Shown here: positions 1-8,366 of the stretch, piece after piece
How the letters are laid out: each line of letters starts with the position of its first letter
Position numbering within the stretch: position 1 is the stretch's first letter
Source of the DNA: Kordia periserrulae
GTDB lineage: Bacteria; Bacteroidota; Bacteroidia; Flavobacteriales; Flavobacteriaceae
Assembly (NCBI RefSeq): GCF_003054265.1
Contig: NZ_QBKT01000014.1
Location: forward strand, 18,458-82,457
Direction of reading: 5' to 3'
Length of the DNA stretch: 64,000 nucleotides
Made by a program: the position numbers and the translations under genes
The notes under the pieces: model-generated
Told to the model about the DNA's origin: nothing
The model's input: the letters and a program-made list of their open reading frames with translations, nothing else
Databases searched by the model: none

Positions 1-337
1 GGGTAAACATCCAAAGGGAGCTTATCATAAACAACGCTGCCAAACTAGCGGCAATCCATAAAAAGGTTTGTGGTTTGGCTTCTTTCGGAAGTTGTTTTAC
101 ATCGGTATATTCTTGTCGAATCGATTCAAATAAATCTTCTTTAATGAAATCTGGTGGCTGAATGGCATTTTCGAGAGAAACATTTTCAAAATCCTGTTCA
201 ATTTCAGCATACTTTTGAGCGAGTTCAGCATCGTCTGCTAACATTTTTTCAAGCATAGCGACTTTCTCGTCAGGCAACAAACCTAATAAGTACATCTCCA
301 ACATTCCGCTTTCTATGATAGTGTTTCTATCTTTCAT
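1..337 (-). CDS. Anti-sigma factor, RskA-like (partial; C-terminus off window)
   Basis: About 112 residues are visible, read on the minus strand from an ATG at 337. The start overlaps the sigma-factor stop as ATGA (337-334), the classic arrangement of a translationally coupled sigma/anti-sigma pair. The protein begins MKDRNTIIESGMLEMYLLGL and has an acidic helical N-terminal half with a (L/M)LE-Y--G motif, as in RskA-type anti-sigma domains. A hydrophobic membrane segment (FLWIAASLAALFMISSLWMF) starts near residue 93, just before the window edge. The inferred role is to hold the ECF sigma factor inactive at the inner membrane. The periplasmic part cannot be seen, so the exact subfamily is open. 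Confidence 0.8.
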   Translation of the reverse strand, partial: MKDRNTIIESGMLEMYLLGLLPDEKVAMLEKMLADDAELAQKYAEIEQDFENVSLENAIQPPDFIKEDLFESIRQEYTDVKQLPKEAKPQTFLWIAASLAALFMISSLWMFT

Positions 338-909
338 GCCAACAATTCTAAAATACAAATTAACATCAGTGACTCTTGGTCATATACTTCGCGTAACTTT
401 TTAATGGCTTGTCGCACATACGATTTAAAAGTTCCTAAGGGAACGCCCATTTCTTCATGCGCCTCTCTGTGTGTAAGTCCGTTAAAGTATATTAATTTTA
501 GGGCTTTTTGATGATGAGCATCGAGTTTTGCCAAAGCTCCTTTTAATTCTGTGTGCAGATCATCATGTGCTTCTTCGCCTTCATCTTTATATACACTTAA
601 ATCTTCCATTTGGATGAGATTGTCCTTTTTTCTTAGAAAATTTAGTGTTGTATTTCGAGCAATACGATATAGCCAAGTGTAGAATTTTCCCTTAGTTGCA
701 TCGTATAAATGTGATTTATTCCATGCTTTTATAAACGTTTCTTGTAAAATTTCTTGTGCAGCTTCTTCATTTCTGCTCATGCGAATGATAACACCATAAA
801 TTGCACCAGAATACATGTCGTATAACTTGGATAGTGCGGTTTCGTCACGATTTTGAAATCGTTCAATGAGAATGGAGTCGTCTTTCACTTTTGAAATAAA
901 TCTTCTCAA
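334..909 (-). CDS. ECF RNA polymerase sigma factor
   Basis: This is a 191-residue sigma-70 family member. Region 2 runs over about residues 15-85 (NRDETALSKLYDMYSGAIYG, then EILQETFIKAWNK, the -10 recognition helix). Region 4 covers about 125-180 and has the helix-turn-helix LTHREAHEEMGVPLGTFKSY. No in-frame ATG exists upstream or near the start. The candidates are TTG at 909 and GTG at 888, and GTG gives the family-typical beginning KDDSILIERF. The gene is followed in a 4-bp overlap by the RskA-like anti-sigma gene and is divergent from a secreted fasciclin gene. Both are common neighbours of this sigma group in Bacteroidota, so it may control the fasciclin gene (inference). Confidence 0.9.
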   Translation of the reverse strand: MRRFISKVKDDSILIERFQNRDETALSKLYDMYSGAIYGVIIRMSRNEEAAQEILQETFIKAWNKSHLYDATKGKFYTWLYRIARNTTLNFLRKKDNLIQMEDLSVYKDEGEEAHDDLHTELKGALAKLDAHHQKALKLIYFNGLTHREAHEEMGVPLGTFKSYVRQAIKKLREVYDQESLMLICILELLA

Positions 910-1025
910 ATTTAAAAAAATTTTTGACCAAGCTCATCCAAAAGATAAAAACTTGTGTATATATAAATGAAAGCGCTTAGAAAATTAGAAAAAGAATTAA
1001 AATTTAAAAACTAAAAAAAATTATT

Positions 1026-1538
1026 ATGAAAAAATTAATCCTAACAATTACAACCATTGCAATATTTGCGTTTGCAACCCAAACAACGGCACAAAACCAA
1101 GACGTCGTAGACATTGCAGCTTCTAACAAAAGTTTTTCTACGTTAGTTACTGCTGTGAAAGCGGCTGGTTTGGTAGATGCATTAAAAGGTGAAGGACCAT
1201 TTACTGTATTTGCACCCACAAATGATGCTTTTGGAAAAATAGACCAAAACACATTAAGTGCTTTATTGAAGCCAGAAAATAAGTCAAAATTGACGGCTGT
1301 GTTAACATACCACGTGATTAAGGGAAAATTGACTGCAAGTGATGTAGTCGCTGCTTTGAAAAAGGGAAAAGGAAAAGTAACATTAACAACGCTTAGCGGA
1401 AGCAAAATAACCGTTGTACAAAACGACAAAGGAATTTGGTTGAAAGATGCTAATGGAAACTATAGCATGATTTCAAAAACGGATATTATGGCTAGTAACG
1501 GTGTCATTCATGTCATAGACACTGTCGTGATGCCATAA
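1026..1538 (+). CDS. Secreted fasciclin (FAS1) domain protein
   Basis: This 170-residue protein has a Sec signal peptide (MKKLILTITTIAIFAFATQT, cleavage probably after TTA-Q about residue 22) and one complete FAS1 domain over residues 27-169. The H1 box region is clear (GPFTVFAPTNDAF), as is the H2 box (YHVIKGKL). FAS1 domains act in cell-surface adhesion. The protein carries no T9SS tail and should be periplasmic or released. The gene is divergent from the ECF sigma gene with a 116-bp gap and is followed by a strong hairpin terminator, so it is monocistronic. Family call is confident; the ligand is unknown. Confidence 0.9.
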   Translation: MKKLILTITTIAIFAFATQTTAQNQDVVDIAASNKSFSTLVTAVKAAGLVDALKGEGPFTVFAPTNDAFGKIDQNTLSALLKPENKSKLTAVLTYHVIKGKLTASDVVAALKKGKGKVTLTTLSGSKITVVQNDKGIWLKDANGNYSMISKTDIMASNGVIHVIDTVVMP

Positions 1539-1564
1539 TTAGTGTTGGTTAGTTTTACAAGTTG

Positions 1565-1600
1565 GAGGAACGTTTTTAAAAAAAGCGTTCCTCTTTTTTT
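1565..1600 (+). terminator. Rho-independent terminator after the fasciclin gene
   Basis: Stem GAGGAACG (1565-1572) pairs perfectly with CGTTCCTC (1586-1593), with an A/T-rich loop, followed by a run of T (1594-1600). It lies 26 bp after the fasciclin stop. Confidence 0.85.
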
Positions 1601-1659
1601 GGTTTTGGGTGTTAGCTGTTGGAGGTTAGATTGTATTACAAAAACCAAACACCCAAGAC

Positions 1660-2184
1660 CTATTTAGACCGCGAGCCTACAAACTGCTGCGATTTGTTTT
1701 TAAACAACACATTAAACGTTGTTAAACTTCCGTAAATTCTTGTAATATATTGTTGCAAGTCTATTTTTTCTTGCTCTTCCAAATTGCTGGAATTTATTTT
1801 TTGTTCCATCACGCGAATGCGGTCGCGTACCATGACGATTTTGTGAAAGAAACCATCAATAGGTAATTCTTTACTTTTTAAATTGGTGCCGCCAGGTTCT
1901 AAAATCAGTTTTCCGTCTTTCCACTTATCGCCTATCGGAACAATTTCTGAAACATCCGACCATTTTTTGAGCATGTTTCGCAAAATGGTTTCTACTTCAT
2001 AAAAACTCACCGTATCGACTTCATCTTCTACAGCGTCAATTACTTCAAAATCGCTATCAATATCAATCGTTTCCAATCCGTTGTCGATAAAAGTTACCCA
2101 ATAATGTTTGGACGTTACGTTGGTAACTACGCCCAATCCGTATGTTTCGTGCTTTATGCGAGAGCCGATGCCTAAAATGTTCAT
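1660..2184 (-). CDS. Conserved hypothetical protein with N-terminal SH3/CarD-like barrel
   Basis: This 174-residue cytoplasmic protein has no signal peptide. Residues 5-50 (IGSRIKHETYGLGVVTNV followed by alternating beta residues WVTFIDNGLETIDI) resemble the small barrel found in CarD/TRCF and at the C-terminus of UvrD-type helicases (G-RV-H--FG-G-V). The remainder is mainly helical and charged, with a possible coiled coil at about 120-155. The barrel suggests binding to RNA polymerase or nucleic acid, but this is a resemblance only. The gene stands alone, convergent with the fasciclin gene across the terminator at 1565-1600. Function unknown. Confidence 0.65.
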   Translation of the reverse strand: MNILGIGSRIKHETYGLGVVTNVTSKHYWVTFIDNGLETIDIDSDFEVIDAVEDEVDTVSFYEVETILRNMLKKWSDVSEIVPIGDKWKDGKLILEPGGTNLKSKELPIDGFFHKIVMVRDRIRVMEQKINSSNLEEQEKIDLQQYITRIYGSLTTFNVLFKNKSQQFVGSRSK

Positions 2185-2358
2185 GTTCTTTTTTGGTATT
2201 GTTATTGTTTTACTCGTAATTATAGTTCAATAATTTGTACATTTAATTCTTGAAAATCAGCAACCTCTGGGCAAGCCTACGGAGTAGAAGAAGGAAATAA
2301 AAACCGACATCTGTGTTGAGCATTCATAATTTCGTGTACTGAGTAAAAATAACATCCT

Positions 2359-3213
2359 ATGACAAATCTAACAACACTTACAGTAAAAAATATCATATTC
2401 AGTTTATGTATAAGTCTGACCTGTTATGCTTGCGCGAATGAAAAAAAGCAAACCCCAAAGCCAAAAAAAAAAATTGCTCTACAACAAGAAACTGAAATTG
2501 AAGAACCTATCATCAATCCTGAAGGAAAAACAATTGAAGAACGCTTCAACACACCAGAAAATTACACCAGAGTTCCACTTGAAGCAACACATTTTGGAAC
2601 GTATCTGCGAAAATTACCGCTAAAACCATTCAACAGCACCGTTAAATATTATGACGGACGCGAAAAATACAACGACAACGTCTACATTTCTGTGGTCGAT
2701 ATGGAAATTGGTACGCGCGATTTGCAACAATGTGCCGATGCCGTAATGCGCCTACGCGGTGAATTTTTATTTGAGCAAAATCGTTTACAGGATATTCACT
2801 TCAACTTTGTTTCGGACGGAAAACCACGCTACTTTACAAAATATGCCAAAGGCGATCATTCGTATAAAAAATTCAGACGTTACATGAATTACATTTTTGC
2901 GTATGCAAACACAGCTTCTTTACGAAAAGAATTAGAAGTCGTTCCAAACATAGAAGATATCCAAGTGGGCGATGTGTTTATACAACAAGGAAATCCGTTT
3001 GGGCATGCTGTCATTGTAGTGGATGTAGCGAAAAATGAAGAAGGAGAAAAAATATTCATGATTGCCCAAAGTTACATGCCTGCACAAGAAACTCAAGTCT
3101 TAGTCAACAATCAAAATGCAGCACTCAGTCCTTGGTATATTGCAAAAAAAGGAACCGTACGCACACCTGAGTGGACATTTGAAAGCACCGATTTAAGACG
3201 ATTTAAAAACTAA
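2359..3213 (+). CDS. DUF4846-type lipoprotein
   Basis: This 284-residue protein has a type II signal peptide with lipobox Cys25 (LTCYAC-A), followed by a Lys/Pro-rich linker and then a globular domain. The sequence TRVPLEATHFGTYLRKLPLKP, the later MEIGTRDLQQCADAVMRLR and the C-terminal GHAVIVVDVAKNEEGEKIFM match my memory of the DUF4846 family, a secreted Bacteroidota family with a papain-like-looking GHAVIV strand. It is 8 bp upstream of the next gene, so the two are probably co-transcribed. Substrate and reaction are unknown. Lipoprotein status is well supported; the family assignment is likely. Confidence 0.75.
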   Translation: MTNLTTLTVKNIIFSLCISLTCYACANEKKQTPKPKKKIALQQETEIEEPIINPEGKTIEERFNTPENYTRVPLEATHFGTYLRKLPLKPFNSTVKYYDGREKYNDNVYISVVDMEIGTRDLQQCADAVMRLRGEFLFEQNRLQDIHFNFVSDGKPRYFTKYAKGDHSYKKFRRYMNYIFAYANTASLRKELEVVPNIEDIQVGDVFIQQGNPFGHAVIVVDVAKNEEGEKIFMIAQSYMPAQETQVLVNNQNAALSPWYIAKKGTVRTPEWTFESTDLRRFKN

Positions 3214-3221
3214 CCAACTCC

Positions 3222-3932
3222 ATGAAAAAAATCGCAAAAATTCTAGGTAAGTTTCTCTTAGGAATTGTCATCACGCTATTAATTGTATTTACCGTACTAT
3301 ACTTGGCTTACAACGAACCTGTTCCACAAGTTTCAGATAGTAGTAAAGCGGATGTACTCGCACGTCAAATGCTGACTGCGTTAAATTATGACGCCTATCA
3401 AAATACGCGCTATTTGAGTTGGACGTTTCCTGGCGGGCATCACTATGTTTGGGATAAAGACCAATACAACGTTGAAGTGTCGTGGAGTGACGTACAAGTA
3501 CAACTCAATTTAAAAAAACCTAATACAAGCACTGTCACAATAAATGGAAAACCCTACACCAACAATGACAAAACGGACTATATAGAAACGGCACTTTCGT
3601 ACTTTCACAACGATTCATTTTGGGTAGTTGCGCCTTATAAAGTCTTTGATGAAGGTGTAACACGAAGTATTGCTAAAAACGAAGCGGGCGAAGAAGGATT
3701 GTTGGTAACCTACACAAGTGGCGGAACCACTCCTGGCGATTCCTACTTATGGCATTTGGATGAAAACGGTCGTCCGAAAGGCTATCAAATGTGGGTGGAT
3801 ATCATTCCTATTGGCGGATTGTATGCTTCTTGGGACAATTGGCAACCAATGGAAAGTGGCATATCCTTAGCGACTCTACATAGTCTATTGGTCTTAGATA
3901 TTGATATTGAAAATCTTAAAGCTTGGAATTAG
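3222..3932 (+). CDS. Membrane-anchored hypothetical protein
   Basis: This 236-residue protein has one N-terminal transmembrane helix (about residues 8-30, LGKFLLGIVITLLIVFTVLY) and no cleavage site that I trust, so it is probably anchored with its C-terminal domain in the periplasm. That domain is rich in Trp and Tyr (SWTFPGGHHYVWDK, DNWQPMES) and predicted beta, as in lipocalin-like or outer-surface binding folds. It shares a likely transcript with the DUF4846 lipoprotein 8 bp upstream. I recognise it as a family widespread in Flavobacteriia without known function. Confidence 0.6.
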   Translation: MKKIAKILGKFLLGIVITLLIVFTVLYLAYNEPVPQVSDSSKADVLARQMLTALNYDAYQNTRYLSWTFPGGHHYVWDKDQYNVEVSWSDVQVQLNLKKPNTSTVTINGKPYTNNDKTDYIETALSYFHNDSFWVVAPYKVFDEGVTRSIAKNEAGEEGLLVTYTSGGTTPGDSYLWHLDENGRPKGYQMWVDIIPIGGLYASWDNWQPMESGISLATLHSLLVLDIDIENLKAWN

Positions 3933-4064
3933 AGATTCGTAATTTGTTAAAATTTTAGAGCTTTTTGTGTGAATTGTTAAACTTTTTCCAGCATATTTTA
4001 AAAAAAAAGTTAACTTTAGCGCACTTTTATTAAACTAAAACTTCTATTAATCAATTTATCAATT

Positions 4065-6791
4065 ATGAGAAAGAACTACTTCTTTTTAGTATTGTTACTT
4101 CCTTTCTTCGCCTTTTCGCAAGGAAAGTCATTTTGGAAGCAAAGCAATACTACTAACTTCCAAGAGGAAGAACTATTAGTAAGAACGTCCATTCCCACGG
4201 TATATGATACATATACGTTAGATTTACAATCTTTAAAACAATTGCTAGCGTCGGCTCCTGACAGAGATGTAAACATTCAGTCAGAAATCGTAATACAATT
4301 TCCAGGTGCAGAAGGAAAAATGGAAAACTTTGAAGTATACAATGCTTCTGTATTAGAACCATCGTTTGCAGCAAACTATCCTGACATTCAATCGTATGTA
4401 GCTATCAGTAGAGAAAATACAGGTACTGTACTTCGTTTTTCTACCACTATCTTCGGATTCCATGCCACGGTTCATGCAGTTGACAAAACTTTGTACATTG
4501 ATCCAATGACAAAAGACTTGCAAACGTACATGATGTATGAAAAATCAAACTTATATCGTACGGTAGCTGATGATTATATTGGATGTATGGTGGAAGATGC
4601 TGTTGATGACAATTTGTCTGGACGCAGTGCTACTGATGATTTTCAACTAGAAAATGCTAACGATGGACAGTTACGTACGTTCCGTTTGGCATTGGCTTGT
4701 ACGCAAGAATATGCAAACTATCACATCAACGCTGCGGGACAAGCTGCTGCTACAGATGCTGTAAAAAGAGCAACGGTTTTAGCGGCAATGAACGTTACCA
4801 TGACAAGAGTAAATGCTGTTTTTGAAAGAGACATGTCGTTAACGATGACATTGGTAGACAATACAAGTATCATTTTCTTAGCGGAAAACGACGGATATAC
4901 CGATAGTGATGCTTCACAATTAATCAACCAAAACCAAGCGATTGTAACTGCAAACATTGGTTCAGCAAACTATGACATCGGTCACGTATTTACTACTGGT
5001 GGTGGTGGATTGGCTGCATTAGGTAGTATCTGTTTTACCAATAACAAAGCACAAGGAGTTACAGGTTCTCCAAACCCTGTAGGCGATCCTTTTGATATTG
5101 ACTTCGTAGCACACGAAATGGGACATCAATTTGGTGCGCCGCATACCTTTAATGGAAACCAAGTAAACTGTTCAGGTGGAAACCGAAACGCGGCTACGGC
5201 TGTAGAACCAGGAAGTGGAACAACCATTATGGCGTATGCAGGAATTTGTGGTTCAGATAACGTGCAAAATAATAGTGACGATCATTTCCACGCAATTAGT
5301 ATCGATAATATGTGGACACGTTTGAACCAAGCACCAATCTGTTCTAATAATACAGCAAACGGAAACACTGCACCAACAGTAAATGCAGGAAATGATTATA
5401 CGATTCCGTATGGAACTGCTTTCACCTTAGATGGTACTGCTACTGATCCTGATGGAACTACCTTATCATATTGCTGGGAGCAAGTGGATGTCGGAACCGT
5501 TTCAGGAGTTCCTTCTCCAACAAACACGACAGGACCACAATTTAGATCGTATTCTCCTGTGGCTACAGGCGATCGTACATTCCCACAATTAAGCGATATT
5601 TTAGACGATAACTTAACGCCACAATGGGAAGTAATGCCAAATGTAGCTAGAACTATGACATTTGCGTTAACCGTAAGAGACAATGGAACACCAAATGGTG
5701 GACAAACAAATAGAGATGACATGACCGTTACCCTGGCTAACACAGGGCCATTTAGAGTAACTGCGCCAGATACTACAGACCAAAGTTTTGTAACTGGTGA
5801 AACGACCACAGTAACTTGGGATGTTGCTGGAACTACTGCTAACGGAATCAATACATCTAATGTAAATATCTTATTATCTACAGATGGTGGACAAACATTC
5901 CCAACCGTATTAGCTGCTAACACGGCAAACGACGGTTCTGAATCAATCACATTTCCATTTATATTTGAACCGTATTGTAGAATCAAAATTGAAGCTGTTG
6001 GAAACATCTACTTCGCAATTTCTAAATCGTTCTCTGTAGGAGCTACGGTAACAACCAATACAGTTTGTAACACGTATACTACTGGACCAATTGCAACGCC
6101 AATTCCAGATAGTACAGGAGCGAATGTACAAGGAACTCCAGTATTTATTCCTGTAACAGTTACAGAATCTACACCAATTACAGATATCAGAGTAAGTGCT
6201 GATGTAACTCATGCATGGATAGGTGACTTAATTATGCAATTGCAAGCTCCAAATGGCGGTGGATTCTCTAATATTTGGGCACGAACTTGTAATGATGCAC
6301 AATACGGAAATGTAGATGTTACCTTCCGTGATGGCGAACCAACTATTATGTGTGCTTCACCAACCGTTGGAACCTACGCACCTGCAAACCCTATGACTGG
6401 ATTTAACGGAAATAATCCTTCTGGTACGTGGAACTTGGTATTTGTGGATTTCTTTAACGGAGATTCTGGTATCGTAAATGAATGGTCTATTGAATTGTGT
6501 ACTACTACAACGTCAGTAGTATTAAGCAACGAAGAATTTGAGTTAGACAACTTTGCACTCTATCCAAATCCAAACAAAGGAGAGTTCTCGTTATCGTTCA
6601 ACTCTACGTCTGGAGAAGATATCAGCATCAACGTACACGACATTTCTGGTAGATTAATTCACAGCAAGAACTACAATGCTACGGCTACTTTTAATGAAAA
6701 CATTTCATTACGCAACGTAAGCACAGGAATGTACTTAATTACAGTAACAGACCAAGAAAGAACCGTTACAAAGAAATTGATTATTGAGTAA
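4065..6791 (+). CDS. Secreted reprolysin-like metalloprotease with P-domain and T9SS sorting tail
   Basis: This 908-residue protein has a signal peptide (residues 1-18, ending FAFSQG), a propeptide-like region to about 195, and a metzincin catalytic domain at about 200-425. The zinc motif HExxHxxGxxH is complete (HEMGHQFGAPH, residues 350-360: His350, Glu351, His354, His360), followed by a Met-turn-like TIMAYAG. An immunoglobulin/PKD-like segment follows (about 438-560), then a second beta domain, then a proprotein-convertase P-domain (about 665-815, ending GTWNLVFVDFFNGDSG). The T9SS type A sorting domain occupies about 830-908 (FALYPNPNKGEFSLSF, ending KKLIIE). It should be exported by T9SS and cell-attached or released as an extracellular protease. 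A perfect terminator follows. All key residues are present. Confidence 0.92.
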   Translation: MRKNYFFLVLLLPFFAFSQGKSFWKQSNTTNFQEEELLVRTSIPTVYDTYTLDLQSLKQLLASAPDRDVNIQSEIVIQFPGAEGKMENFEVYNASVLEPSFAANYPDIQSYVAISRENTGTVLRFSTTIFGFHATVHAVDKTLYIDPMTKDLQTYMMYEKSNLYRTVADDYIGCMVEDAVDDNLSGRSATDDFQLENANDGQLRTFRLALACTQEYANYHINAAGQAAATDAVKRATVLAAMNVTMTRVNAVFERDMSLTMTLVDNTSIIFLAENDGYTDSDASQLINQNQAIVTANIGSANYDIGHVFTTGGGGLAALGSICFTNNKAQGVTGSPNPVGDPFDIDFVAHEMGHQFGAPHTFNGNQVNCSGGNRNAATAVEPGSGTTIMAYAGICGSDNVQNNSDDHFHAISIDNMWTRLNQAPICSNNTANGNTAPTVNAGNDYTIPYGTAFTLDGTATDPDGTTLSYCWEQVDVGTVSGVPSPTNTTGPQFRSYSPVATGDRTFPQLSDILDDNLTPQWEVMPNVARTMTFALTVRDNGTPNGGQTNRDDMTVTLANTGPFRVTAPDTTDQSFVTGETTTVTWDVAGTTANGINTSNVNILLSTDGGQTFPTVLAANTANDGSESITFPFIFEPYCRIKIEAVGNIYFAISKSFSVGATVTTNTVCNTYTTGPIATPIPDSTGANVQGTPVFIPVTVTESTPITDIRVSADVTHAWIGDLIMQLQAPNGGGFSNIWARTCNDAQYGNVDVTFRDGEPTIMCASPTVGTYAPANPMTGFNGNNPSGTWNLVFVDFFNGDSGIVNEWSIELCTTTTSVVLSNEEFELDNFALYPNPNKGEFSLSFNSTSGEDISINVHDISGRLIHSKNYNATATFNENISLRNVSTGMYLITVTDQERTVTKKLIIE

Positions 6792-6814
6792 TCAAGTTTC
6801 TATATAACATACTT

Positions 6815-6846
6815 AAAACTCCGAAGCAAACACTTCGGAGTTTTTT
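6815..6846 (+). terminator. Rho-independent terminator after the metalloprotease gene
   Basis: AAAACTCCGAAG (6815-6826) pairs with CTTCGGAGTTTT (6833-6844) around a 6-nt loop, with a T run. The A-rich left arm could also serve the convergent gene ending at 6910. Confidence 0.85.
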
Positions 6847-6909
6847 ATGTAACTCTGTTTTGAGAAGCCTGAAAAGATGCACTCAAAGTTGTAGGTTGAA
6901 AACTAGTTT

Positions 6910-8223
6910 TTAATTTTCTTTGTCATTGAAGTAGTCTTTAATCCAATCACTAAAAAAATTATAATTACGTTCTGTATATAGTACCAACTCTTCATTATTT
7001 AACCCTATAATAATATCATAGAAATCATACATACAAAAGTTATTAATTTTATTTATTCCTTGTAGTATAATATTATACTTTTGTCTGCTATCCTTTTTTT
7101 CCTTCTTTTCTTTTATTTTCTCTGAAAAATATTGCTTGGTGATGTTTAAAAGTAAGCCATAAACAGGAATCTCCTGCTGAATTGACATTATTTTTATAGA
7201 ATCAATAATTTCTTTTTTATCATCTTTTACAATATATATATTGAATTCACTATAATCTTTGGGATTTTCATCTATAATCTTAATTATTACGCGCTCATTA
7301 ATTTCTTTTTTTAAATTTTGTTCACGGAAAAAGAAATTTTTAAAAGATAAGAAATTTACTTCACTGGAAAAATCAATAAATCCTAATCTTAAATAATCTT
7401 CAAAATTAAGTTCAGGTATATGTTTATCACTAACATTTATATTAAATGTTGTTAGCAAAAATTTTTCTTCATTAGATAGATTATTAAAAAGTGTTTTAAA
7501 ATAAAAGTCTCGGTTATCCTTTTTTATTTTATTAGAAATAAATTCAATTATACCAGAAACTTCATTGTATAATAATTCTATGTATCTATACTTTTTAATT
7601 AAAGAAATTGGATTAGTATTAGTTATTTCTGAATCGAAAATATTTCTATTTTTTAAATAGTTTGAATATTCATGTAGATAACTATTCAGAGTATCATAAA
7701 TCTCTTGAAGAACTTCATAACCAGAAACTGTTTCTATTTTATTATAATTATTATTAAAGAAACTTATTGAACTTCCAATATTTTTATTTTCACCTCTTTT
7801 GAAGCTATCAATTAACTTTCTATGATTATCCAGCAAATTAAAAAAAGTAGTGTCCAACTTCTGGTCAAGCATGATTTCTGCTTGTGCTTTAAAGACTTTT
7901 CTTGATTCTTCTAATTCTTGTCTATTTAATTCTAACTCTTTTCGATTGAGAGCTAATTCTTTTTGTTGATTCTTAATCTCAATCTTCTGTCCAAGAAAAG
8001 CAATATAGATAAAGAAAAGACCTGCTAATGCCCACAAAGAACCTGAAACTCCACCAATAAAATCACCAACTTCGTTAAAATCATCTCGTATTAAAAACCA
8101 ATAGTAAAGACCAACTATTAAAAAGATAAATCCTGTAAAGACAAAGAACCATCCGAAAAATCGAATTTTCTTAATTGTCTTTTCTGTTTTAGCTATCTCT
8201 TCATCAAATTTTTTATCGTTCAT
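6910..8223 (-). CDS. Putative phage abortive-infection protein (putAbiC-like)
   Basis: This protein of about 437 residues is read from ATG 8223; a GTG two codons upstream is less likely. It has two transmembrane helices near the N-terminus (about 25-45 and 60-80, GWFFVFTGFIFLIVGLYY and LWALAGLFFIYIAFLGQ). A coiled coil follows (KNQQKELALNRKELELNRQE), then a motif with FFNLLDNHRKLID, which is characteristic of the putAbiC family (PF16872, named for similarity to lactococcal AbiC). The long C-terminal half is charged and very AT-rich. The gene stands alone, divergent from uvrA, and codon use is more AT-rich than in the neighbours, which suggests acquisition. A role in phage defence is inferred from the family name only. 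Confidence 0.7.
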   Translation of the reverse strand: MNDKKFDEEIAKTEKTIKKIRFFGWFFVFTGFIFLIVGLYYWFLIRDDFNEVGDFIGGVSGSLWALAGLFFIYIAFLGQKIEIKNQQKELALNRKELELNRQELEESRKVFKAQAEIMLDQKLDTTFFNLLDNHRKLIDSFKRGENKNIGSSISFFNNNYNKIETVSGYEVLQEIYDTLNSYLHEYSNYLKNRNIFDSEITNTNPISLIKKYRYIELLYNEVSGIIEFISNKIKKDNRDFYFKTLFNNLSNEEKFLLTTFNINVSDKHIPELNFEDYLRLGFIDFSSEVNFLSFKNFFFREQNLKKEINERVIIKIIDENPKDYSEFNIYIVKDDKKEIIDSIKIMSIQQEIPVYGLLLNITKQYFSEKIKEKKEKKDSRQKYNIILQGINKINNFCMYDFYDIIIGLNNEELVLYTERNYNFFSDWIKDYFNDKEN

Positions 8224-8341
8224 AAACACAAAATTAAGTACTAAATATACTACTTAAACCAAAGAAATAAAGTATTTCCTGTAGCTTCTCTAACTATAAA
8301 AATTGAAATCATTCAAATTTACTTTCTGCATCTAAAATTCG

Positions 8342-8349
8342 TACCTTTG
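8342..8349 (+). promoter_or_regulatory. Bacteroidota-type -7 promoter element of uvrA
   Basis: TACCTTTG matches the TAnnTTTG -7 consensus exactly. Transcription would begin about 5-8 nt later, very close to the in-frame TTG at 8355. The ATG at 8367 is therefore the only start that leaves any leader. No clear -33 TTTG was found. Confidence 0.65.
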
Positions 8350-8366
8350 CACTTTTGCAAAAAGCT

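Noticed and set aside
1004..1429. Minus-strand frame opposite the fasciclin gene.
   Set aside because: It lies wholly antisense to a clear FAS1 protein and has no family pattern.
5396..6007. 203-codon minus-strand frame inside the metalloprotease gene.
   Set aside because: Antisense shadow of the beta-domain coding region; no start signal or recognisable motif.
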